Origin: an uncultured Lachnospiraceae bacterium
GTDB lineage: Bacteria > Bacillota > Clostridia > Lachnospirales > Lachnospiraceae
Direction: 5' to 3'
DNA: 7,356 bases
NCBI GenBank assembly: GCA_910585395.1
Contig: CAJUCK010000025.1
Location: forward strand, 15,558 to 22,913
The translations under genes and the position numbers were made by a program. The number at the start of each line of letters is the position of its first letter. The stretch's first letter is position 1. The notes below the pieces were generated by a model. The model saw only the letters and a program-made list of their open reading frames with translations, made no database searches and was not told the DNA's origin. Positions 1 to 5,587 of this stretch are shown here, one piece after another.

Positions 1-522
1 ATATTCTTCTGATGCGTCTTTGGAGTTTACCATAGAAAAAAATTCTGTGCGTTCCTCATTATCCAAATATTCTCCAATATGAAACGTCAGCAGTAAATTA
101 GGAAAGTCCTTATTTATACTTTCCTTAAAACGCTTAACAGCTTTTTTACATATTTCTATCATTTTATCACAATGTTCATCAAAATCTTTCAAATACTTAA
201 ATGTTTCCGGATTTGTAAAGCGTTCATCATTTTCTTCTATATACTGATTCATATATGAAGAAATCTCTTTTATAAAGCCGTCAGCATTACACAATTCCCA
301 TTCTGCCTCACAATATTTATAATACCAATAATCTTCCAGATCCGTGCCAGACTGTTCACTTAAATATTGTTCTGTATTTGCTATAATGCCGATAGATGTC
401 ATATCCCTGGAACAGTCTAACGACAAAATATAAATATCATCGTGATCTTTTACCCATTTTCTCAATGTATGTTCCATTGCGATTACAATATCATTTTCAA
501 ACTTCTTATAATCCCTGTCCAT
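1..522 (-). CDS. DUF4303-like protein, 3' end cut by the window edge
   Basis: I read 174 codons without a stop up to base 1, so the C-terminus lies outside the window. The protein is acidic and rich in aromatic residues, starts MDRDYKKFENDIVIAMEHTL, and contains a YWYYKYCEAEWEL stretch (about residues 65-77) and an LTFHIGEYLDNEE stretch near the visible end. This pattern resembles the DUF4303 family, soluble proteins of unknown function that often appear in accessory and toxin-immunity neighbourhoods. That match is from memory, not from a search. I chose the ATG at 522 because a GGCGAG lies 7 bases before it and family members typically begin just before a KFE-like stretch. An ATG at 537 is also possible but has no spaced Shine-Dalgarno. 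The gene follows the radical SAM gene by 93 bp with no obvious terminator, so co-transcription is possible. A toxin-immunity role cannot be shown here because no toxin gene is visible. Confidence 0.62.
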   Translation of the reverse strand, partial: MDRDYKKFENDIVIAMEHTLRKWVKDHDDIYILSLDCSRDMTSIGIIANTEQYLSEQSGTDLEDYWYYKYCEAEWELCNADGFIKEISSYMNQYIEENDERFTNPETFKYLKDFDEHCDKMIEICKKAVKRFKESINKDFPNLLLTFHIGEYLDNEERTEFFSMVNSKDASEEY

Positions 523-615
523 AAGAATACTCGCCATCTCAAAACAAATCTTGCAGTGTTTTCTGCCGCAAATAGTAGAGATTTTTCAATCTATTTTATA
601 AGTATCGCACATATT

Positions 616-1500
616 TTATTTCACTACCCAATCCCAAATACTTAATTGCTTGTTATTGTCTTTCTCTTCAAAGGCATTCAGGTAATTAAATATCTGCTCG
701 TTATTATGCACAATTCCATTTTCTTCACATTTTTGATGAAAAAACCGCATTAAATCTCTGTTATTAGGACTTTCAATTATATACTGGTTTCCATATTTGT
801 ATCTATATTTTTCTTTTAGATAAGGAAACAATCGTTCTAACTGTTCATAGAAATACTCCCGGTTTCCCTCTCGAAGAGTCAGCCCCATACCAAAGCAAAT
901 GACACCATAGACCTTTGCTTGTACACACATATCCAAAATACCAGAGATATTATTTTCTGTATCGTTGATGTACGGTAAAATCGGCGACAGCCATACAACT
1001 GTTGGTATTCCTGCATCCCGCAGCTTTTTCAATACCTCAAAGCGTTCTCTTGTTGTACTTACGTTCGGCTCAATCTTTTTGCATAAATCTTCGTTGTAAG
1101 CAGTCAGTGTCATTTGCACAACACATTTTGTCTTTTCGTTTATTTTCTGCAAAAGGTCTAAATCCCTCAAAATGCGGTTTGATTTTGTGATGACCGTAAA
1201 TCCAAATCCATAGCTCTCTATTAAGCACAGAGCTTTTCTGACATTCCCTATTTCCAGTTCCAAAGGAATATATGGGTCTGTCATAGAGCCTGTGCCAATC
1301 ATACATTTTTTCCGTTTGTGTGTAAGGGCATACTCTAATAACTCAATCGCATTTTCTTTCACTTCAATATCTTCAAAAGCGTGTTCCATATGATAGCACT
1401 TGCTTCTGGAGTCACAGTAAATGCACCCGTGAGAGCAGCCACGGTATAAATTCATTCCATTTTTAGCAGATAATATTCCTTTTGCTTTCACAAAGTGCAT
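616..1500 (-). CDS. SPL family radical SAM protein
   Basis: This 294-residue protein carries the radical SAM iron-sulfur motif CSHGCIYC (Cys22, Cys26, Cys29), preceded by NLYRGC as in the spore photoproduct lyase (SplB, COG1533) group. Further family-like segments are GTGSMTDPYIPLE (about 94-106), VITKSNRILRDLDLL (about 128-142) and VVWLSPILPYIND (about 192-204). Such enzymes bind a 4Fe-4S cluster and cleave S-adenosylmethionine to form a 5'-deoxyadenosyl radical. The true SplB repairs spore photoproduct in DNA, but most members of this wider group have no known substrate. This one is shorter than Bacillus SplB (about 340 residues), so I do not name it splB. The start is supported by AGGAGGAG about 5 bases upstream of the ATG. 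The last gene before it is a 28-residue ORF 33 bp upstream, and a zinc-ribbon gene lies before that, so the three probably form one transcript. Confidence 0.88.
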   Translation of the reverse strand: MHFVKAKGILSAKNGMNLYRGCSHGCIYCDSRSKCYHMEHAFEDIEVKENAIELLEYALTHKRKKCMIGTGSMTDPYIPLELEIGNVRKALCLIESYGFGFTVITKSNRILRDLDLLQKINEKTKCVVQMTLTAYNEDLCKKIEPNVSTTRERFEVLKKLRDAGIPTVVWLSPILPYINDTENNISGILDMCVQAKVYGVICFGMGLTLREGNREYFYEQLERLFPYLKEKYRYKYGNQYIIESPNNRDLMRFFHQKCEENGIVHNNEQIFNYLNAFEEKDNNKQLSIWDWVVK

Positions 1501-1533
1501 GGTGTCTCCTCCTGCTTCTTGGCAAAATTTTTC

Positions 1534-1620
1534 CTATGTGCTTTCTTTTTTCATTGCCCAATCATAATGGTTTGCAATAACACGGGACAAATAAGAACTC
1601 AGAGTACTTCCCATACCCAT
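1534..1620 (-). CDS. Candidate 28-residue small protein
   Basis: A short ORF encodes MGMGSTLSSYLSRVIANHYDWAMKKEST (the two halves are MGMGSTLSSYLSRVI and ANHYDWAMKKEST). It begins with ATG 9 bases after a good AAGGAG site and ends in TAG. A second ATG two codons later is an alternative start. It sits 27 bp after the zinc-ribbon gene and 33 bp before the radical SAM gene, on the same strand, exactly in the gap between two genes that each have strong ribosome binding sites. I recognise no family, signal peptide or membrane segment; the sequence is mildly amphipathic with a basic tail. It may be a real micro-protein, a leader peptide that couples translation of the radical SAM gene, or the remnant of a longer gene. 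The dedicated ribosome binding site is the main evidence that it is translated. Confidence 0.45.
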   Translation of the reverse strand: MGMGSTLSSYLSRVIANHYDWAMKKEST

Positions 1621-1647
1621 ATCACGTTTCTCCTTATACAGCTAAAA

Positions 1648-1914
1648 TCACGCTGTTTTCCACCGCTTGAGAGTGGGGAAAAACTTTTTCATCATGCTGC
1701 GGGCTTCATCTTCTGTCATATCAGAGTGATCCTTAACCATATGAGGAACGCAAAACTCAATCATTTCATCCATTGTACAGTCTCTTGTAAAAGCGCCATT
1801 TTCAAAACAATACCTGCAGTAATCCACATTTGTGCTTCCATCCTTATTTTTCCCATACATTTCATCTGTACTGCCCATTGGCATTCCACAGCATTGACAA
1901 TATTTTTCAGCCAT
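1648..1914 (-). CDS. Small zinc-ribbon domain protein
   Basis: This is a complete 88-residue protein with a CQCCGMPM knuckle (Cys6 and Cys9, with an extra Cys8) and a second CRYC knuckle (Cys33, Cys36) that together can bind one zinc ion. The C-terminal half contains TMDEMIEFCVPHM, then MTEDEARSMM and FFPTLKRW, which is the layout of the putative zinc ribbon family (Pfam zf-ribbon type, PF12674), whose members are usually 80-100 residues. The molecular role of the family is not known; it is often annotated as a transcriptional-regulator-like or hypothetical zinc protein. The start is firmly set by AGGAGG 8 bases before the ATG. It is the first gene of a short minus-strand run ending in the radical SAM and DUF4303-like genes. 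Confidence 0.85.
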   Translation of the reverse strand: MAEKYCQCCGMPMGSTDEMYGKNKDGSTNVDYCRYCFENGAFTRDCTMDEMIEFCVPHMVKDHSDMTEDEARSMMKKFFPTLKRWKTA

Positions 1915-1946
1915 TTCTTAATCCTCCTAAAAACAAAATCTGTTTG

Positions 1947-1991
1947 GTTACAAAAATAGTGTAACACGCAAATACTGACACCCTATGTCAA
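1947..1991 (-). promoter_or_regulatory. Possible promoter with nested inverted repeats ahead of the zinc-ribbon gene
   Basis: On the minus strand I see TTGACA (1986-1991) and, 22 bases later, TGTTACACT (1958-1966), which fits an extended -10 element (TGn plus TACACT). The 22-base spacer is too long for a normal sigma-A promoter, so the extended -10 would have to act largely alone. Two inverted repeats overlap these elements: GTTACA-7 bases-TGTAAC at 1947-1965 covering the -10, and TGACA-5 bases-TGTCA at 1976-1990 overlapping the -35-like box. Dyads placed like this are typical of repressor operators. Transcription from here would start about 40 bases before the zinc-ribbon ATG. The repeats are seen directly; the promoter and operator roles are inferred. 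Confidence 0.35.
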
Positions 1992-2226
1992 GATTTATCC
2001 TTTTCTTTGCCTGCTCTGTCACAATATCTGCTTGATATGTAGGCTCTATCATATCTGCCTGCATTCCGACTGCTGATGCAAAACTATTGTCTTCCAATCC
2101 ATAGACCTCAACAAAAACCTTTGCCGTCCCATCCTTGCCAATCATTTTCACTAAATCAAATCCGTTTCCATCAGGTAAATTTACATCAAGCAATATCAAA
2201 TCAAATGTATTTTCTTTCAGTTTCAA
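1948..2226 (-). pseudogene. Response-regulator receiver-domain fragment, N-terminus missing
   Basis: The first 25 codons read LKLKENTFDLILLDVNLPDG followed by NGFDLVKMI, which is the part of a two-component response regulator around the phospho-acceptor aspartate (the second D of LILLDVNLPD). A whole receiver domain has about 45 more residues before this point, including the acidic pair, and a stop codon TAA lies directly before the first codon (a TTG). After the VKMI stretch the frame stays open for about 65 codons, but I cannot match it to the rest of a receiver domain or to a DNA-binding domain; the conserved Thr/Ser and Lys positions are not evident. The frame has no ribosome binding site and begins in the stop region of cbiN. 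I read it as a remnant left by deletion or recombination, not as a working gene. Confidence 0.6.
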
Positions 2227-2612
2227 TTACAAGTATTTTTTTCATCATGCTTCAGCTCCGTTCCTTTTTCCTTCTCGCTTATATCTGGCATCTGCACGCT
2301 TTTACATCTGTTCTCCCATTTTTTCCGTTCCACAAATCTTCCCATAAAAAATGCAATGATGCCCACACCTATTCCAGTCTGAATACAAAACATCAAACTT
2401 TCTACTTCTCCTGGAATCTCTCCTCCAATGATTGTCTCCAGCACTGGATGAAACCATGGTTCATAATCTACCGCTATCTCTTCTGCCACCTGGCTCCCGG
2501 CATCATCTGAACCGCCGAATTCTGCTCCTTTCAAGACAACCAGCGGAACAAAAATCAACAATACTGTAACCATCAGCATGACGGCTATCGCTTTTTTGTC
2601 TGAATGTTTCAT
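2223..2612 (-). CDS. cbiN: Cobalt ECF transporter subunit CbiN, with a long C-terminal tail
   Basis: CbiN is the small membrane subunit that works with CbiM to load cobalt ions into the ECF transporter. This 129-residue protein has the expected two membrane segments (about 8-26 and 72-91) joined by an extracytoplasmic loop. The loop carries the family hallmarks GAEFGGSD (29-36) and YEPWF (50-54), followed by GEVESLMF at the start of the second segment. Family members are usually near 90-110 residues; here a charged tail of about 38 residues (92-129, rich in Lys and Glu) follows the second segment and may have been acquired at the junction with the response-regulator fragment downstream. The start is supported by AAAGGAG 9 bases before the ATG. 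The gene begins 14 bp after the cbiM stop, so the two are co-transcribed under the cobalamin riboswitch. Confidence 0.9.
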   Translation of the reverse strand: MKHSDKKAIAVMLMVTVLLIFVPLVVLKGAEFGGSDDAGSQVAEEIAVDYEPWFHPVLETIIGGEIPGEVESLMFCIQTGIGVGIIAFFMGRFVERKKWENRCKSVQMPDISEKEKGTELKHDEKNTCN

Positions 2613-2626
2613 TTGGCTTTTCTCCT

Positions 2627-3376
2627 TTACACTTTTTCATTTTCCAGATATCCCGCACTTCTCAGCTCAGGCTGTGCATAATTCTCCAAAGTAATCATGA
2701 TAATAACCGTCAGACAGCCCTCTACGATAGCAAGCGGAAGCTGTGTGGGGGCAAATACACCTAAAAACTTCACCATAGATACCAGCATCCCTTCCTCTGC
2801 CGGATAGGCAATGGCAAGCTGAAAACTGGTAATACAATAAGTAAACAAATCTCCCAGGGCCGCTGCCAGAAACACTCCCACTCTTCGATTGATCCTGCAT
2901 TTTCTGCAGAACCTATATACTCCATACGACAAAAAAGGACCTGCAGCTGCCATGGAAAAAGTATTGGCGCCAAGAGTGGTCAAGCCGCCATGGCCAAGTA
3001 AAACCGCCTGAAAAATCAGCACAATAGTTCCCAGAACACTGACAGCGCTTGGTCCGAACAAAACTGCACCAAGACCTGTTCCTGTCATATGTGAGCAGCT
3101 TCCTGTTACAGAAGGAATTTTCAGAGAAGAAATCACAAAAATAAATGCTCCCGACATGGCAAGTACTGTGATATTTTTTCTGTTTTTCTGCAGTTTCCTT
3201 TGAATAGAAAAAAATCCTTTTACCAGAAAAGGCAGACTGACGAACCCCCAGGCAATACAGAATCCCAGAGGGAGGTATCCCTCCATAACATGCATAGCGC
3301 TGACATTAGGTGCAATCCCTAAGAATACAGCAAACACAACGCTTGCAAGCAATAACTTTTTCTGTCCTCTCGTCAT
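2627..3376 (-). CDS. cbiM: Cobalt ECF transporter substrate-binding subunit CbiM
   Basis: CbiM is the substrate-capturing integral membrane subunit of the ECF cobalt importer that supplies metal for cobalamin synthesis. The 249-residue protein opens with a basic, hydrophobic signal sequence ending PNVSA (residues 1-27); cleavage there exposes Met28-His29, and the family is known to bind metal with the new N-terminal Met-His. A further family motif, CSHMTGTGLGAVLFGP (94-109), supplies His96, which is His69 of the mature protein and matches the conserved metal-binding histidine known from the related NikM. The motif LLGHGGLTTLGANTFSMA (about 127-144) is also typical. Several more hydrophobic segments follow, ending in a short charged tail. 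AAAGGAG 8 bases before the ATG fixes the start. Upstream lie a terminator and a B12 aptamer; cbiN follows immediately. The second pair of subunits, cbiQ and cbiO, is not adjacent but about 2.2 kb upstream. Confidence 0.95.
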   Translation of the reverse strand: MTRGQKKLLLASVVFAVFLGIAPNVSAMHVMEGYLPLGFCIAWGFVSLPFLVKGFFSIQRKLQKNRKNITVLAMSGAFIFVISSLKIPSVTGSCSHMTGTGLGAVLFGPSAVSVLGTIVLIFQAVLLGHGGLTTLGANTFSMAAAGPFLSYGVYRFCRKCRINRRVGVFLAAALGDLFTYCITSFQLAIAYPAEEGMLVSMVKFLGVFAPTQLPLAIVEGCLTVIIMITLENYAQPELRSAGYLENEKV

Positions 3377-3466
3377 AATATTTCTCCTTTCATTTTTAAA
3401 TTTTATTTGAAATTCCTAAAATAAATAAATTTCACAAATACCTGCTCTGTCATCATAATATAAGAC

Positions 3467-3509
3467 AAAAAATACCGTATTTACTGCTTCCCAGACAGTA
3501 AACCGGTAT
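3467..3509 (-). terminator. Intrinsic terminator of the cobalamin riboswitch expression platform
   Basis: On the minus strand ATACCG-G-TTTACTG (3496-3509) can pair with CAGTAAA-TA-CGGTAT (3472-3486) around a 9-base loop, giving 7 plus 6 base pairs with one small internal loop. The closing arm runs straight into six T residues (3467-3472). It sits about 90 bases downstream of the B12 aptamer and about 90 bases before the cbiM start, where an attenuator is expected. It should stop transcription before cbiMN when cobalamin is bound. Confidence 0.88.
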
Positions 3510-3559
3510 CATAACAGACCTGTCTCAAAACCGTCATTGACCATTTCAGACAGATTCCA

Positions 3560-3592
3560 ATGCAGTCAGTTATCTCTCGCAACTTACTGCAT
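3560..3592 (-). other. Hairpin just 3' of the B12 aptamer, P13-like, possible antiterminator partner
   Basis: ATGCAGT-A-AGTT and AACT-G-ACTGCAT form an 11-bp stem with one A/G mismatch and a 9-base loop, GCGAGAGAT. Its position directly after the P1 helix fits the hairpin that makes a kissing contact with the aptamer in many cobalamin riboswitches. No T-run follows, so it is not a terminator. The CAGTAA in its 5' arm is repeated in the 3' arm of the downstream terminator, so this arm could alternatively pair with the terminator's TTACTG. Confidence 0.6.
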
Positions 3593-3596
3593 GCCG

Positions 3597-3772
3597 TTAC
3601 AAAAGGCAGGTCTTCTGACTCAAGCTTCCTCATCCTCTTCACCTTCCCGGTTTCCCAGTGGTACGAAACATATGTCTTATCGAAGAGAACTCCACTCTTA
3701 CAGCGGCGGGACCGTATGAGAATCTCACTCATTTCCCTATTATCCTGTGGAGATTACAGGCACCTTCTGTAA
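3597..3772 (-). promoter_or_regulatory. Cobalamin (B12) riboswitch aptamer
   Basis: The region holds the ordered conserved blocks of a cobalamin riboswitch on the minus strand: GGTGCC near the 5' end, then GATAATAGGGAA, GTGAGATTC, GGTCCCGCCGCTGTAA (3698-3713), CCACTG (3656-3661), GGGAAGG, and the B12 box GAGTCAGAAGACCTGCCT (3604-3621). The outer P1 helix is formed by TTACAGAAGG (3763-3772) and CCTTTTGTAA (3597-3606), with one G-U pair. Binding of a cobalamin such as adenosylcobalamin should fold the aptamer and favour the terminator downstream, lowering cbiMN expression. The whole untranslated leader runs from about 3800 to 3377 and contains this aptamer, the 3560-3592 hairpin and the terminator; I find no gene in it. 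Confidence 0.96.
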
Positions 3773-3808
3773 TTAAATTGTTCTTATGCTTCTTGGTATA
3801 TTTGATAT

Positions 3809-3837
3809 AGAATAACATAGTATGGTAATAATGTCCA
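3809..3837 (-). promoter_or_regulatory. Probable sigma-A promoter of the riboswitch-cbiMN transcript
   Basis: On the minus strand TGGACA (3832-3837) and TATTCT (3809-3814) are separated by exactly 17 bases, and the -10 is preceded by TGT, making it an extended -10. The predicted start of transcription is about 30 bases before the aptamer. The -35 lies immediately after the stop codon of the acyltransferase gene (3839-3841). I see no terminator between that gene and the leader, so read-through from the upstream genes into the riboswitch is also possible. Confidence 0.6.
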
Positions 3838-3838
3838 G

Positions 3839-4900
3839 TCAGAATTTCTTTGCAGAAGAAACCTGCATTTTTCTAAAAGTCAGCTGATCTAATCTGTCGA
3901 TACACCAGTCAAACAGATAGGATAATACAAATGTAATGACAAAAGTCACCGCAAAAAACACGTATGGGCTCTTCTCCAAATCTGTCGCCTTAGATAAATA
4001 CAGCATCGGCAGCCTTTGCAAAATAAACAGACTGAAAACATGGCTGCCGGCATACTGTATAAAGCGGTTTTTTAAACTCAATTTCATCGTCATCAACACG
4101 CCTGCACAGACAAAACTTACCGATGCCAATTCATAAATCCACACATTATGGTTCCTCAATCCATTGGTAATTACTGTAACAGCCATACATCCCAACAGCG
4201 TTATTCCATAATTCATTCCCTTTTTCAGAAAAGCATCTATCTTCTCTTTATAAATTGCCCACCAGACTCCTAATGGGAAACACAGCAGTGTATTATAATA
4301 TCTGCCTGGCCTCACTGGAATCAGCGCCAGAACAGCACATACCGTCAGAATCGTAAGCCACACTGCGCCAAGCTTCTTTCGATTAATGCAGAACCGAAAG
4401 CTCAAATATGCCAGCAGATACGAAATAATAATCGCCATAATATACCATGTACTATTTCCTATCGCATCCCAGCAAAGTAATGTTCCTATAATTTTCCTGG
4501 CAGGAAGCTCTCTGCCCAGCAGAAGATTTACACCCCAGAACAATCCTACTGCTATTGCATAATGAACCCAGACCTTGAACGCCCTGTGAAATGGCAGAGA
4601 TTTTACATAAGAAATTCCCTTTTTTTCAATAGAACACATCACTCCAAAACCAGAATAGAAAAGAAAAGCGACCACAATCATCTGCCCCAAGGCATAATTG
4701 ATCAAAGAAAAGCCTTTGTCCCACACACTGTCCAGGACAACATACTGGGCATAATGGCGGAAAAAAACAAATATCACAAATATGCCCTTTATGGAATTAG
4801 ACTTTTCCAGAGAAGCATAATCTGGAAAAAATTCTCCTTTTTTTGCAGGTTTTGCACCTGCCAGAAAGCTAATTAAAAATAGCATCAATATCAGTGACAT
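3839..4900 (-). CDS. Acyltransferase family 3 membrane protein
   Basis: This 353-residue protein is almost wholly hydrophobic, with about ten membrane segments, and looks like the acyltransferase 3 family (PF01757), which moves acetyl or other acyl groups onto exported sugars, lipids or cell-wall polymers. The signature start of the domain is SNSIKGIFVIFVFFRHY (34-50), where Arg48-His49 occupies the place of the conserved histidine in the first domain helix. GNSTWYIMAIIISYL further along resembles the typical W-[YF] segment of the family. An additional hydrophobic stretch (2-15) precedes the domain. The substrate cannot be told from sequence. GAAGGAG 6 bases before the ATG supports the start. 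It follows the HD-domain gene by 42 bp without a terminator and ends at the promoter of the riboswitch leader; it has no obvious link to cobalt uptake. Confidence 0.82.
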   Translation of the reverse strand: MSLILMLFLISFLAGAKPAKKGEFFPDYASLEKSNSIKGIFVIFVFFRHYAQYVVLDSVWDKGFSLINYALGQMIVVAFLFYSGFGVMCSIEKKGISYVKSLPFHRAFKVWVHYAIAVGLFWGVNLLLGRELPARKIIGTLLCWDAIGNSTWYIMAIIISYLLAYLSFRFCINRKKLGAVWLTILTVCAVLALIPVRPGRYYNTLLCFPLGVWWAIYKEKIDAFLKKGMNYGITLLGCMAVTVITNGLRNHNVWIYELASVSFVCAGVLMTMKLSLKNRFIQYAGSHVFSLFILQRLPMLYLSKATDLEKSPYVFFAVTFVITFVLSYLFDWCIDRLDQLTFRKMQVSSAKKF

Positions 4901-4942
4901 ATTTTTCTCCTTCCCAGACTAACCTTTTACTTAACGCCAACT

Positions 4943-5587
4943 CTATATCTCAAAATATTCGCTGCCGATCATCAAATCATCTTCCAGCAGTTTCACAAAT
5001 TTTGCTACAATTTCCTTCTTTTCTTCCCAGATTTCTTTTGCCCGTTCTGTCACCATAGGATTAGGTTCTTCCTTATTGGAACTCTCCATAATATGGTAAT
5101 ATGCCCTGGCATAGCTAGAAGCATGCAGGTTCCCCATGGTCATACAATCCCATACAATTCCCATGGCTCCCTCTTCATCCAAAAGATCTGCCTCCATCAG
5201 CAAAATCATCTCTATCTCCGCCCCCTCCTCCTTCATCAAGCTCTTATCTGAATGGCAGGCAATTAACTTTTCCACCTTACGAGAAAACACTTCCTCCATT
5301 CCCTGTTCCATGGCATATTCATGAAATGCCAAAACACTGCGTTTCGCATGATGCTCATTGTCCCTGCTGCCATATCCAATGTCATGAAAAATGGCTGCCG
5401 TGCAGAGTAGTTCACGGTCAACTTCCTTCATCCCTTCTGACAGCCTTATGCACCAGTGCAGTACCCGTATCGTGTGCTGAAATCTTGAACGGAAAGGATG
5501 AAGTGGATTGGGGGATTCCATCCCCTGATGCTGAATCAAATACTCTTTTACATAAGTTAAATATTTTTTAAAAGTTTCATTCACCAT
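4943..5587 (-). CDS. HD-domain phosphohydrolase-like protein
   Basis: From the ATG at 5587 the product is 214 residues. It contains the metal-binding set of the HD superfamily: His38 in FQHTIRVLHW, the His68-Asp69 pair in AAIFHDIGYG, a following EHHAKRS segment (His79, His80), His112 in LIACHSD, and Asp134 in LLMEADLLD. This layout resembles the YedJ-like group of predicted HD hydrolases, which act on phosphoester or nucleotide substrates that are mostly unknown. A longer open frame reaches 5659, but the start at 5587 is preferred because GGAGGT lies 7 bases upstream, inside the end of cbiO. The gene overlaps cbiO by 11 bases, so its translation is probably coupled to cbiO. No signal peptide or membrane segment is evident, so it should be cytoplasmic. 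Confidence 0.87.
   Translation of the reverse strand: MVNETFKKYLTYVKEYLIQHQGMESPNPLHPFRSRFQHTIRVLHWCIRLSEGMKEVDRELLCTAAIFHDIGYGSRDNEHHAKRSVLAFHEYAMEQGMEEVFSRKVEKLIACHSDKSLMKEEGAEIEMILLMEADLLDEEGAMGIVWDCMTMGNLHASSYARAYYHIMESSNKEEPNPMVTERAKEIWEEKKEIVAKFVKLLEDDLMIGSEYFEI

Noticed and set aside
442..645. A 67-codon plus-strand open frame
   Set aside because: It is antisense to the start of the DUF4303-like gene and the end of the radical SAM gene, with no ribosome binding site or family resemblance.
1495..1959. A 154-codon plus-strand open frame
   Set aside because: It is antisense to the zinc-ribbon gene and the micro-ORF, both of which have good ribosome binding sites, and its composition is typical of a mirror frame (rich in His, Phe, Ile, Cys).
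2076..2510. A 144-codon plus-strand open frame
   Set aside because: It lies antisense to cbiN and the response-regulator fragment and shows no recognisable motif.
3408..3434. Inverted repeat TGAAATT / AATTTCA between the terminator and cbiM
   Set aside because: It is a 7-bp, all but AT-only stem with a 13-base loop in very AT-rich DNA, so it is easily due to chance; a weak operator cannot be excluded.
3481..3732. An 83-codon minus-strand open frame across the leader
   Set aside because: It coincides with the B12 aptamer and terminator; the conserved bases are explained by the RNA structure, and it has no convincing ribosome binding site or protein family.
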